Positions 54,561 to 64,000 of a stretch of DNA of 64,000 nucleotides are shown here, piece by piece. The notes beneath the pieces were generated by a model. It did not search any database and had not been told where the DNA came from. It saw only the letters and a list, made by a program, of their open reading frames with translations. Origin of the DNA: Mastigias papua (taxonomy: Eukaryota; Cnidaria; Scyphozoa; Rhizostomeae; Mastigiidae); contig OZ025278.1 of the NCBI GenBank assembly GCA_964019165.1, forward strand, positions 8,112,028 to 8,176,027, given 5' to 3'. The first letter of the stretch is position 1; each line of letters begins with the position of its first letter. A program made the translations under genes and the position numbers.

Positions 54561-56280
54561 TAGGAGCTTTCCCAGCGACGACGTAAATATTCGTACTCTT
54601 GTTCGTACTCGTGCTTGGCTCGTACGAAAAAGCAACTCGCTCAATGGACTTTGACTGCGGTCAATGTATGTCCGTATAGCATATCACTGCATAATGACTG
54701 ACGTCATGGCCGATTATCTACACAACGGTCTACAAACTTTGGAAAATGAAAATAAATCTTATGGTAGAGATTTCGACATTGAGAACTATGCACAAGATAG
54801 CTTTTCTAATGAGTATTTCACCTGCAATAGATTGCGTACAGTCATTGTACCATTGCCGAGGAAAAGATGAAAACGTCAATGTTCTACAATTTTTGTGAAA
54901 TAGTTTAATACTAGGTCAAATTTATTTTCAAAAATGTGTAGACCGTTGAGATATTTGCTAATTTTGCTGAAAATGCTCATTATTCGGCAGAGAATACACA
55001 ACATGCACATACTAGCACATAAAGCACAACGTTTGGGAACCATTTTTGGGGTAATACTTCTCACTGCAAGGGACAGTGGGAATTATAGAAAGTGTAGACC
55101 GTTGTAGACCGTTGCTCGTAGCCATTGTGTACAAAGATGAAGTCATGCGAAGCGTGCAAACTGCGAAGGACAATTACGTGTCTATGGAGTTGATGACATA
55201 GTTATTGTAGTAGTAATGTTGCGCAACAATGTTCACAGGATATAGCTGCTTTCTGGCTTTGAATATCAACATCGTGCTTGAAATCGGAAAGTTTTCCAGG
55301 ACCAGTGATGACTTCTAATGGTTTCTATTTCCCGATCGTCAATAACGGAGCGATATTCGGGCGTTTGGTGGGGTAAGATGGAAGTATCTTTGTGTCCTCT
55401 CTAACAGTACGGCATATAAAAGTGGTAACTGTCAGTTTTATGCTGCTTCATACACTGGACTGATTGAATATAACTCCTGATGCTGTAACAGACTGAAAGG
55501 ATTGGAATATTGCAGGTGAGAACTTGTTTCTGCCTACTACCTCAGTGCCAGCGTTACTGTAGGCAATTAAATAAGCTTTGTTCACACTATTCCTGCATTG
55601 TTATAAGGGCATTGCAGTGTCATGAGAGTCTAAAATAGTCTTCTACGCTTACTATTAACGTTTTCTTAACTGGTACAATATGGAAATGCGGCAAAGTATA
55701 AATAGTCAGCTTTGTAACGGCTCAGCATTTATCCCCCATTTCATAAGAGGACAGATTTCCATTCCAGTTGATGTAGCTCAGGTTGTTATTTAAAAGGCAA
55801 TTCTTTGAGCGCAAAAGTTGCAGGCTCGAAACTTCCTACATAATTTTGATGATATATAACAAATAAGGTTTACTTATTATCAGTTACACTTACTTCATTT
55901 GCACTAGTAATGTACTGCAATGTATACATTTTTAGATACCCCAATGACATAAAAACGTGTAACTTGTTTATTTATTTTCTCTGCTCTTTATCTAGGAATT
56001 CTACCCATATGTCTGATATATGCTAATAATATGACGAGGAGATGATCGCAGTGCATTTCGATTATTTTGGACAGCATTTGTACTATAGTTGAAATTTCTA
56101 GACATTTTGCTGAATTTTCGTCAATAAACTGCATATAAAGACATCAAATTAGCACGAAAACTAATGATCCCATGGAGATATGGCTCTGATTCCGCTAAAA
56201 ATGAAATCAGTACCCTCGAAAACCTATTAGAATGATCCATCGTTGGAAATCTACCTATCCTCCTTAAATATGAGATTCAG
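54561..56280. other. Intergenic stretch with one weak tRNA-like segment
   Basis: No gene supported. Near 55770-55842 the sequence GATGTAGCTCAGGTTG, with GCAGGCTCGAAAC about 45 nt on, resembles decayed box A and box B and could be an old SINE head. TGTAGACCGTTG occurs several times at 54940-55115. Confidence 0.35.
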
Positions 56281-56534
56281 ACAATGCCTGCCAAAAGTAG
56301 TTGGAACACCCACACAATTGTATTGATTTCCGACTCCTGCCGGTTCTCCTTGACACCACTTAAAATGTAGACCCCCTCCCCCCCTGAACCAATGTTGATT
56401 CGATAGCGGAGACCTGTAGCTTTCGAGTTGCCCATATTTGCTTCATACAACATTGTTTAACGGGGGAGGGGATGCTATAGCTCATCTATAGCGTAAATCA
56501 TAGCAATTGTTCCAAGACTTTTGGCAGGCATTGT
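56281..56534. repeat. Intact MITE, 254 bp, CAATGCCTGCC family
   Basis: Inverted ends ACAATGCCTGCCAAAAGT and its complement. This is the uninterrupted reference for the split copies at 103-4905 and 7564-10063 (reverse orientation). The right flank is TA; the left TA appears to be mutated. Confidence 0.85.
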
Positions 56535-57073
56535 AGAGACATTTGTCTGGTCGGAGAAACACAGCAGTAACATCAATTTGATAGATATTTTTGTCGTTTT
56601 AGTTCGCTATGCAGATTTATTACCTTGATTTTAATGATAGCTGACCTTCCCTACTACGGGTTAATATGGTACGTACCTTTTGAAAGAGCCTGTCTTCAAG
56701 AATTTAATTTTATATAAATGAATTAGAATTTTAATAGGTTGTAGCAAACAACTTTAACCAATAGGCCTAGTATAAGTCTGAAATACCACAGACACTGAAT
56801 TACTGAAACTGAGTTGAAAAATTGTGTTATTGACTTCTTCTGTCCTACATTAAATAATGAGAATTTTACCTTCTATGTCAGCCACAAATAATATTCATCT
56901 GAGAAATAAACCTGTTTTCTTTAGTCTATCGTCATGCGACCAATTGCCCAAACCCATTGCATGTTGTAGCTACCAGGGCACGCCATTTTTAGCATTTTGT
57001 AGGAGTCTGTCCATGATTTTGAAAAATAGGCCTTTCTAAGATAGCTGATGAAGTTTCTGTTGGAAATGATGCT
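56535..57073. other. Intergenic stretch, no feature seen
   Basis: No supported feature before the gypsy 2 target duplication at 57074-57078. Confidence 0.4.
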
Positions 57074-57078
57074 CCTAT

Positions 57079-57258
57079 TTGTTGAGTTAGTTAACTACAG
57101 AGATAACTTCAGTTCTCATTCGTAATTCCTAATCACTAGTAAACAACTTAACAGCGCTTAAATACATGACAAACAAGTTGTACGTTTCCACGTGCAGCGT
57201 AAAACACGCATCAATGGGAATGAACGTATCGAGTAAACAACTTTAATATAACACAACA
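57079..57258 (-). repeat. Gypsy 2 3' LTR (180 bp)
   Basis: Direct repeat of 61550-61867 without the SINE-like insert. On the minus strand it begins TGTTGTG and is preceded by a purine-rich AAAAGGAAG tract. Confidence 0.9.
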
Positions 57259-57385
57259 ACTTCCTTTTATTTTAAAAGGAAACAATATTTATGAAATATT
57301 ATTAAATATTGTTTTCTAGGTTCTCTCTCACTTTTAGTGATGGTTTAATTGTTCTCCTTGGTCGTGATAAAATGTTCAAAGGAGA

Positions 57386-58912
57386 TTAGTCTTGTTTAAA
57401 TGTTCTTGTATCAGCAACATCTTCCTGGCAATCTTTAGACTCTTGTGTTGACTGTGAATTTCTTCTCAAGGTAGACGTGGGTGTACTAACTACATATTGT
57501 CGTGGGCTATTTGATTTCTTCTGCACGATACCTTTTTCATCATAATTTGCTATTGCTACTGACGCTCCTGCTGATAATTGAGGTAGCAACCTTGCTCTAT
57601 GTCTGGTATTGAAATGTTGTTGTTGTTGTTGCATCGTTTGTATATTCTCATGTTCCCGCAATTTTTCTATGTCAGGCCATCTGGGAATAAGGTTTTCATG
57701 AAATGTAGGAACAGTACTGCGCAACCTTCTACCCATCAACAATTCAGCTGGTGAATAGCCACTTCGCAAAGGTGTTGTCCTGTATGCCAACAATGCTTTT
57801 TGTAGTTCTTTCTCTTTCTTTAGAATATTTTTGATAGTTTGAACTGCTCTTTCAACTTCTCCATTGGACTTTGGATATTTTGGGCTGCTTGGTACGAGCT
57901 CAATGTCCCACTGCTTTGCAAAATGTGTAAACTCTGCACAATCAAATGGAGGTCCATTGTCAGATCTCAACTTTTCTGGAATCCCATATCTAGCAAATAC
58001 TTCTTTCAATGCATAAATGACAGCATTAGCTTTCTTTGACTTCTGCATAGCTAAAGCTTCAACAAATCGTGAGAAATAATCAATAGTTAATAAATAATCC
58101 TTTCCCTTGGAATAAAAGAAAACTATTCCAATTTCTTGCCAAGGTCTCTCAGGAAATATTGAGGGGATCAAAGGTTCAGGTGGATTAATCTTATGTTCCA
58201 AACAAACTCTACAACCCTGTATCATATCCTGAATTTCTCTACTTAATCCAGGCCACCACACAGATTGTTTAGCACGGGCTCTAAATTTTACGATACCCTG
58301 ATGTCCTTGGTGTATTTTATCCAATACCTCTAATCTTAAGGATGATGGTATTAGAATTCTGGATGATTTAAGAATGAGGTCCCTTACAACAGAAAACTCA
58401 CCCCTAAAATTCCAGTAAGGCTTCAATGCGTCAGGCATTTTATACTTATCTGGCCATCCCTCCAGAATGTATTCCTTAATTTTGGAGCATACAGAATCTT
58501 CAGCTTGTGCGGCAATGATCTGTTGCAATTTAACATCTGACACCGGCAATGAATCGATGATACTCTCAAGAAAATGCACCATTTCTTCATCATCAACCAT
58601 GGATTTTTCTGCACTTTCAACTGGCAACTGCCTTGACAGCATGTCTGACGTGTACATTTCCTTCCCTGGCACATGATTCATTTCTTGTATGTTGAAACGC
58701 ATTAGTCGCATCCTGAATCTCTGTATTCGTGGTGGAACTTGTTCAAGTGTATATTTCATTAGAAGAGGTACCAGCGGTTTATGATCCGTTTCACCAATAA
58801 TTGGTTTACCAAGAATGTAATCACTGGACCTTTCACACACCCATGTGAAGGCGAGACACTCTTTTTCAATTTGACTGTATCGACTTTCTGCTTCTGAGAA
58901 TGCACGTGACAC
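57386..58912 (-). CDS. Gypsy 2 pol: RNase H end and integrase
   Basis: A 508-residue frame. RNase H end: RYSQIEKECLAFTWVCERS, ETDHKPLVPLL and SDMLSRQ. Integrase: finger HQGHQGIVKFRARAKQSVWW with GCRVCLEHK; core with LRSDNGPPF (Asp) and YPKSNGEVERAVQTIKNILK (Glu). The place expected to hold the first catalytic Asp reads EIGIVFFYSKGK, so that Asp appears to be Val. The C-terminus carries a short glutamine run and a Ser/Thr-rich tail. Confidence 0.85.
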   Translation of the reverse strand: MSRAFSEAESRYSQIEKECLAFTWVCERSSDYILGKPIIGETDHKPLVPLLMKYTLEQVPPRIQRFRMRLMRFNIQEMNHVPGKEMYTSDMLSRQLPVESAEKSMVDDEEMVHFLESIIDSLPVSDVKLQQIIAAQAEDSVCSKIKEYILEGWPDKYKMPDALKPYWNFRGEFSVVRDLILKSSRILIPSSLRLEVLDKIHQGHQGIVKFRARAKQSVWWPGLSREIQDMIQGCRVCLEHKINPPEPLIPSIFPERPWQEIGIVFFYSKGKDYLLTIDYFSRFVEALAMQKSKKANAVIYALKEVFARYGIPEKLRSDNGPPFDCAEFTHFAKQWDIELVPSSPKYPKSNGEVERAVQTIKNILKKEKELQKALLAYRTTPLRSGYSPAELLMGRRLRSTVPTFHENLIPRWPDIEKLREHENIQTMQQQQQHFNTRHRARLLPQLSAGASVAIANYDEKGIVQKKSNSPRQYVVSTPTSTLRRNSQSTQESKDCQEDVADTRTFKQD

Positions 58913-59769
58913 GTAAGAAACTGGTTTCCAGACTCTTCATCCTGTTTTTGTAGTAACACTCCTCCAATTCCAAACGACGATGCGTCTGCATTAATCTTCG
59001 TTTCTCTATTAGGATCGTATAGAGCTAAAACTGGTGAAGATACAAGACAATGCTTTATATCTGAAAACGATTTCTCTTGACTAGGTCCCCATGTCCACTT
59101 ATTTTCTTTGCACAAAAGACCTCTCAAGGGTTTTGTTATCGAAGCTAAAAGACTTGTAAATTTACTCATTTGGTTTACCATGCCCAAAAATGATCTCAAC
59201 TCCTTAACGTTATTAGGTTTTGGCAAGGAAACAATAGCATTTGAGTTTAAAGGGGTCTGGAGTAATTCCCTCTGACGAAACAATATGACCTAAAATCTTA
59301 ACAGAATTAACTCCAAATTCACACTTCGCTTTGTTGAGAGTGATATTTGTCTGCAATAATCTTTGTAGAACATTATCTAGTCGTTTGTTATGCTCTAATT
59401 CATCAGCGCCATAAACTATGATGTCATCAATTTGAACTTCAACTCCTTGTAGTCCCTCTAGAAGTTCATTCATGCATTTTTGAAATTGTTCACTACCTGT
59501 TGAAATACCGTAAGGAAGACGATTAAAACAAAATCTTCCCCAGGGGGTAATAAATGTAGTCAATAATCGAGACTCTTTTGATAATTTTCTTTGCCAGAAT
59601 GCACTATTTGCATCCATCTTTGAAAAGATTTTCGCTTCACCAAACTTAGCAAGTGAAGTGTATAATCAACTGATAGAAGAGGATGTACTTCTCTTAAAAC
59701 AGATTCATTTAATTTGGTAAGATCAACGCAAATTCTAACTTCACCATTGGATTTTGGAATAACAACCAT
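58759..59769 (-). pseudogene. Gypsy 2 pol: reverse transcriptase and start of RNase H, frameshifted
   Basis: Successive frames give PKSNGEVRICVDLTKLN, MDANSAFWQ, FCFNRLPYGIST, the catalytic IDDIIVYG, AKCEFGVNSVKILGHIVS, ELRSFLGMVNQMSKF and ADASSFGIGGVLLQ. Shifts occur near 59830, 59640, 59245 and 58920. Each joins in register with homology on both sides, so these are simple indels. Confidence 0.85.
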
Positions 59770-59831
59770 GGGAGCACACCACGAAGTATGACCATTAACT
59801 CAAGAAATTACTCCCATATCAAGCATTTTAT

Positions 59832-61238
59832 CTAGCTCTTTTTTGTCTTATCCAGAAGAGGTAAAGGAACTTTTCTTGGCACATTCAATGCATAAGGTTC
59901 TGCATTGGATTTAATCAGAATATTATATTCACCATTTAATTCACCCAGTCCTTCGAAAAGCTTCGGATACTTGTTCAAAATTTGCATTTTAGCATTTTGA
60001 GCTACAGAGTCAGACAATTTATCCTTTGAACTAATTTCATTAACTTTTTTAATCAAATTCAACGAAGAACTAGCATGTCTACTGAGAAGAGGTCTCTCTA
60101 ACCCTTCCACTACATAGATATCTTCATACAGACTCTTGTTGTCAGTGGATAGCTTTGCTTGAAATTTTCCTTTGCAAGTTATTTTGTAATTGCAAGGACC
60201 AAGTAATGTTTTGCTACTTCTTTCAAGGTTTGGACACGTGTTCCTGTCAAACTTTTGAAATAAAGAAAATGGTATTACTGACACATCCGCTCCTGAATCT
60301 AGTTTTAACTGAACTTGTTTTCCATTCACACAAACTTCAGCCTTCCATACTTTACTAGCATGATGATCTTCAACAGCATCGAGTTGAATTTCACCAAGAA
60401 ATTGTTCATCTTCATAAGATATAGGAATAGTTTCACCTGATATTTGATGTAATTTCTTGCTTTTGCATGCTCGCGCCCAATGTCCTACTTCTCCACAGCT
60501 ATGGCATTTTGAGTTGCTTGCTGGACATACTTGTTTCTGATGAGAAGGAACAGAACATCTTTCACACTTTGTGCCAGACTGTTTGCTGTGGCGTTTCACA
60601 ATCTTGCTGTATTTTGACTCTGTATTGGTGCCTTTGCCTCTGCTTGGGTCTCTTTGCTTTGCACTCTTCACTACATCTACACTTTGTGGTACTGAAAAAG
60701 CTTTAAAATTCATGAGAGTCTGCTGTCTCTTAACTACTTCTTTCTGCCTAACAGTATTAATAGCTTTCAAGAGTGTTAAGTCGCTTTCAAGTTGCAATCT
60801 TTCAGATAAGTTCTTATCACGAATCCCAAAAACTATTCGGTCACGAATCAATTCATGGTGCAACTCTCCAAATTTACAAAATTCAGCTAGAGTATAAAGA
60901 TTAGTGATGAAGCTATCTACAGACTCACCTTCTTGCTGCACACGCATGTTGAATCGGGCTCTTTCAAAAATAACATTTCTCTTTATGACGAAATGTCCCT
61001 CAAACTTATCTTTTACACTTTTGTACTTCTTCCTGTCAGTTTCACTGAGATTGAACGACTGCAGGATATCATCCGCTTCGTCACCCATTGAATAAACCAA
61101 GGTGTTGACTTGACTCTCTTCATCTCGCTTATTGAGTTCTGAGGCCACTCTGAAACGTTCGAAGCGTCGAATCCATCTACACCATTCTTCTGGCTTGAAG
61201 GAAAATTTTTCAGGGGGCGTGACTTGAAACGTCGCCAT
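59832..61238 (-). CDS. Gypsy 2 gag and protease
   Basis: Met at 61238 (MATFQVTPPEKF) is the better start: the open frame extends to 61310, but the extra 24 codons come from the inserted MITE. Gag has the conserved W/F-rich matrix-capsid start (EEWCRWIRRFERF) and FNMRVQQEGESVDSFITNLY. Two zinc knuckles follow (CERCSVPSHQKQVC and CHSCGEVGHWARAC), then the protease LKLDSGADVSVIP. The frame is lost at LLDKTKK, just before the reverse transcriptase. Confidence 0.88.
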   Translation of the reverse strand: MATFQVTPPEKFSFKPEEWCRWIRRFERFRVASELNKRDEESQVNTLVYSMGDEADDILQSFNLSETDRKKYKSVKDKFEGHFVIKRNVIFERARFNMRVQQEGESVDSFITNLYTLAEFCKFGELHHELIRDRIVFGIRDKNLSERLQLESDLTLLKAINTVRQKEVVKRQQTLMNFKAFSVPQSVDVVKSAKQRDPSRGKGTNTESKYSKIVKRHSKQSGTKCERCSVPSHQKQVCPASNSKCHSCGEVGHWARACKSKKLHQISGETIPISYEDEQFLGEIQLDAVEDHHASKVWKAEVCVNGKQVQLKLDSGADVSVIPFSLFQKFDRNTCPNLERSSKTLLGPCNYKITCKGKFQAKLSTDNKSLYEDIYVVEGLERPLLSRHASSSLNLIKKVNEISSKDKLSDSVAQNAKMQILNKYPKLFEGLGELNGEYNILIKSNAEPYALNVPRKVPLPLLDKTKKS

Positions 61239-61249
61239 TTTGCACGCGG

Positions 61250-61406
61250 TAGCATAGCCGCCAAATGTTTGATTGGTTGAGGGCTCTGGCAAATTAGCTG
61301 TGGAGCTCACGTGTAGTCACAATCCTGCTTACTGATTGGTCAAATGGGTTGGGAGAAAATAGAATCTGCCAGAGCCCTCAACCAATCAAACATTTGGCGG
61401 CTATGC
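61250..61406. repeat. MITE (157 bp) inserted just upstream of gypsy 2 gag
   Basis: Inverted ends of about 40 bp, starting AGCATAGCCGCCAAATG. The 9-mer TGCACGCGG flanks both sides (61241-61249 and 61407-61415), consistent with an 8- or 9-bp duplication (hAT or Mutator-like). Its left border is within a dozen bases of the gag ATG. Confidence 0.85.
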
Positions 61407-61532
61407 TGCACGCGGTTTAGTCACTCTGGTGCGAGCTGTAGGTTTACCAATGTGGCTCATTAAGTCGTCGACCCAAAGTCTTAAGACCGCACTTCCACTT
61501 TAGTAACCTGACACTTACACAGACACCAGTTC

Positions 61533-61549
61533 GCTAACTCCTGTCACCA
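61533..61549 (-). promoter_or_regulatory. Gypsy 2 primer-binding site
   Basis: Directly after the 5' LTR, the minus strand reads TGGTGACAGGAGTTAGC, beginning with the TGG that pairs with a tRNA CCA end. The tRNA was not identified. Confidence 0.65.
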
Positions 61550-61867
61550 TGTTGAGTTAGTTAACTACAGAGATAACTTCAGTTCTCATTCGTAATTCCT
61601 AATCACTAGTAAACAACTTAAATATATATATGCAGTCAGTAGCTAGCGAGTAACCAGGATATCTCCTTTTTCAGTCCATACAGAAAGGTTGATGTTATGC
61701 TCAGAAAAATCAGGAGAAAATTACAACTTGCCACCACCTGGGATCAAACCAGGGTCTCAACAGCGCTTAAATACATGACAAACAAGTTCTACGTTTCCAC
61801 GCGCAGCGTAAAACACGCACCTATGGGAATGAACGTATCGAGTAAACAACTTTAATATAACACAACA
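61550..61867 (-). repeat. Gypsy 2 5' LTR with a SINE-like insert
   Basis: 318 bp; removing 61623-61759 leaves about 181 bp that match the 3' LTR closely. Confidence 0.88.
61623..61759 (-). repeat. SINE-like fragment inside the 5' LTR
   Basis: 137 bp absent from the other LTR. On the minus strand it begins with a tRNA box-B-like GGTTTGATCCC near its start and ends in an (AT)n tail. The flanks CTTAA and CTCAA may be a decayed target duplication. Confidence 0.6.
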
Positions 61868-61872
61868 CTATT

Positions 61873-62593
61873 GTTTTAATTTTGCTTTCAATTTTACAAA
61901 CCTAAACTTCTTGTTATAATCAATACTTTTAAGCGATCACCTCTACATTTGGGTACAGTAAAACCAGTTGTTTTGAAGCTATTGTAGATCCATAAAAAAC
62001 CATCATACTGAAATGTAGCATATGTTGCAATTGATTTAAAGTAAACAGTGCTTTTTCCTCAATATTTTGACAGCAGTTCATTCTCTGTCTGACATTTCCC
62101 TCTGAAACATTTGCCACAGGGCTCATTGATATTGAAGTAGAAGTTATGGCTGTGATCAACCTGTCAACATTTCTTTTATTGGACTCGATGCTGGATTAGC
62201 ATGTGCAATACTTTGAAATAGGGAGTATATATGCATACAACTGCATTAGAGGTATAGGTTCTGGTTCTGCATTCTGGTCATAACACCTCCTTCCTTTCAT
62301 TTCCAAAGTGAAGAGATGTAATCACTATGGATATTCAACACTCATTGATAACAACATTAATACCAGTTTGAAGATTTATTTCGAAAATTTCAGCAGAGCA
62401 AAAAATCAAAGTCCAGTTCAATTAACGCTTAGAAATTTTACTCAGAATTTCGAAAAGCAGCGTTAAATTCATATATGCTTAAGTTTGTTTGATAACCTAT
62501 TGAAATTGAAGCCCAAGCAACTTTCAATGAAAATGAATTCTTTAGTGCATCCAAGGGAGATGCACTAAAGAATCATTTCCATTATTGCATTGT
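61873..62593. other. Intergenic stretch with a small hairpin
   Basis: No gene supported. 62537-62551 (ATTCTTTAGTGCATC) pairs perfectly with 62559-62573 around a 7-nt loop. Confidence 0.5.
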
Positions 62594-62601
62594 ATTTTAC
62601 A

Positions 62602-63936
62602 CAGGGCTCGTGCAGAATTTTGGTAAGCAAATTCAAGGAGCTTTCAAGGACTATTCAAGGACTAAAATAAAACTTTTCAAGGATCTTTAACTTAATAGAC
62701 CTTTGTGGGTATTTCATGTCTTCTGAAAAAGTTCGAATAAATATTACGAATCAATACACATTCCTAGTGTACGTACATAGAGCCACAAAAGTAATAATTC
62801 AATGTTTGTATTGAATTTGGACTCTGAGATATATTGAGAGTGCGAGAACGATTTTAAAGTTAACAATGCTTCAAACTCTGGTCCTTGCAAATGAAACAAG
62901 ACTAAAATTTTTCTTATTTGAACTTGCCAAAGTCATTTTATTGCGCACTGCTATATGGCTGTTTGGTATGTTTTACCTAAACAGAAAACGTAATTTTTCC
63001 AAAGGTATCAAAATATGAAGCAGATGAAAAAATACGTATAGTAATAACATTCAACATCGAGCACGAAAATGGTTATTAAAGTTTGAAAAATTATGCCAGA
63101 GACTTCAAAATTGGAACATTTACGTATTTCTGGGTAATTTGCTTTCTGTGGAGAACTTTTAGTTCTAAGTTGCCAGATTTTGACTATATGGCTCGACCCT
63201 AGAAGCCATGGGAATATAACTAGGTAGATTAGGTTCAGTCTGTTATTGCTCAAAACAGAAATTCTAGACTCCTCTTCGAGTTTCCTACAGAAGGAATTGG
63301 CTGTCTACAAAGCTACATGTTGCAATTTTGTGGCAAAACATCACTTTGGAACAATTATTATTCAATGTGACATACATATATACATTCATGGATATCATGG
63401 AATATTCCACTCGGTATTTTGTCTTGTAGGATCACTTTGAGTATATTAGTATATTGTCAAGAATCTAGGTTAAGTACAACCTGTACACTTCCATAACAAA
63501 AGCATTCGAACGGAAGCCATATGTTGAGATGAAACATTTTCTACATGAAACAATAGAAAAGTAAAAGGTTATTCTTTGAGAAAGAGGCCACCGTTGATTT
63601 CTGTCGTTTTTCAATGCTTAGTGAGTAACCATAAGTTAAGCGGGCTGCATGCAGATGTCTCATAGTTCTCTTAGGATATTATAGCGCATGCGTGACGTTA
63701 AAATAACGAAAATGGAGCATTTCTCCGCATATAACGAGTTTACTTGTACGATCTTCTGTAAACTATCTGATTTCTCTATTGCTCTGAATGATGTAAACAG
63801 TAAACATTCATAAATTTCAAGGAGTGTGATCAAGTTTCAAGGAAAATTTCCATTTTCAAGGAGTTTCAAGTGCCCTTGAAATCAAATTTCAAATTCAAGC
63901 ACTTTTCAAGGAGTTCAAGGACCTGTACGATCCCTG
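62602..63936. mobile_element. Non-autonomous hAT element (1.3 kb)
   Basis: The ends CAGGGCTCGTGCAG and CTGTACGATCCCTG are inverted repeats. The 8-bp flanks ATTTTACA (62594-62601) and AATTTACA (63937-63944) differ by one base, as expected for an aged hAT duplication. TTCAAGGA and its variants recur many times in both subterminal regions, as hAT transposase-binding sites do. No transposase frame. Confidence 0.8.
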
Positions 63937-64000
63937 AATTTACATCTCAAATAAAGGCTTGGCCTTACATATGCCTCTCGCAAGATTTGTGATATTCAGC

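Larger units (their letters stand above)
57079..61867 (-). mobile_element. Ty3/gypsy retrotransposon 2, complete in outline
   Basis: LTRs at 57079-57258 and 61550-61867, flanked by the 5-bp duplication CTATT (57074-57078 and 61868-61872). Minus-strand order: 5' LTR, TGG-type primer site, gag-protease, reverse transcriptase, RNase H, integrase, 3' LTR. Two later insertions are visible: a MITE at 61250-61406 and a SINE-like piece at 61623-61759. Pol has about four frameshifts, so it is inactive. Confidence 0.92.

Noticed and set aside
55770..55842. Possible tRNA gene
   Set aside because: Only weak box A and B resemblance; the stems do not pair well. At most an old SINE head.

Overview
This is eukaryotic, AT-rich, intron-bearing DNA from an animal. 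It carries one recognisable host gene, a BTB-BACK-Kelch (KLHL) gene on the minus strand, with exons at 35021-35260 and 4967-5907 separated by a 29.1 kb intron. Nearly everything else is mobile DNA. The mix (HUH-Rep open reading frame, Tc1/mariner, PIF/Harbinger, hAT-like and TTAA-flanked DNA elements, Penelope-like element, several LINE lineages, two Ty3/gypsy elements, tRNA-like SINE pieces, HECT-ligase pseudogene) suggests a marine invertebrate, most likely a cnidarian. That assignment is an inference.

Layout. 1-5.9 kb: a MITE split by a 4.5 kb TA-flanked composite element. The composite carries an intact Rep (HUH endonuclease plus SF3 helicase), a cluster of five 12-bp iteron-like repeats, and a decayed DD34E transposase. 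5.9-35 kb (KLHL intron 1): a perfect 53-bp hairpin; a second copy of the same MITE split by a Harbinger element that itself holds two MITEs; a Penelope-like remnant among (CA)/(TA) arrays; a TA-flanked MITE; a chain of LINEs meeting at (TTA)n arrays; two copies of an R2-type LINE, one with a 1.5 kb TTAA element in its 3' end; a HECT pseudogene; a 20-bp minisatellite; LINE fragments; and a (CCTG)n array. 35.9-54.1 kb: one Ty3/gypsy element whose 5' LTR is split by a TTA-flanked MITE and whose gag is split by a 12.4 kb insert. The insert holds a hairpin, a 157-bp-arm tRNA-like palindrome, a hAT-like element and a nearly intact LINE. 57.1-61.9 kb: a second, minus-strand gypsy with CTATT target duplications, a MITE just before gag and a SINE-like piece in its 5' LTR. 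62.6-63.9 kb: a non-autonomous hAT element.

Three points stand out. First, the Rep-plus-iterons-plus-Tc1 composite looks like two replication or transposition systems packaged in one mobile unit. Second, the first gypsy has a 13-nt primer-binding site that is the exact reverse complement of its own predicted RNA 5' end, which implies Tf1-like self-priming, whereas the second has a TGG-type tRNA site. Third, target-site duplications let the insertion order be read layer by layer. Most of the mobile genes are broken; the breaks are given entry by entry.
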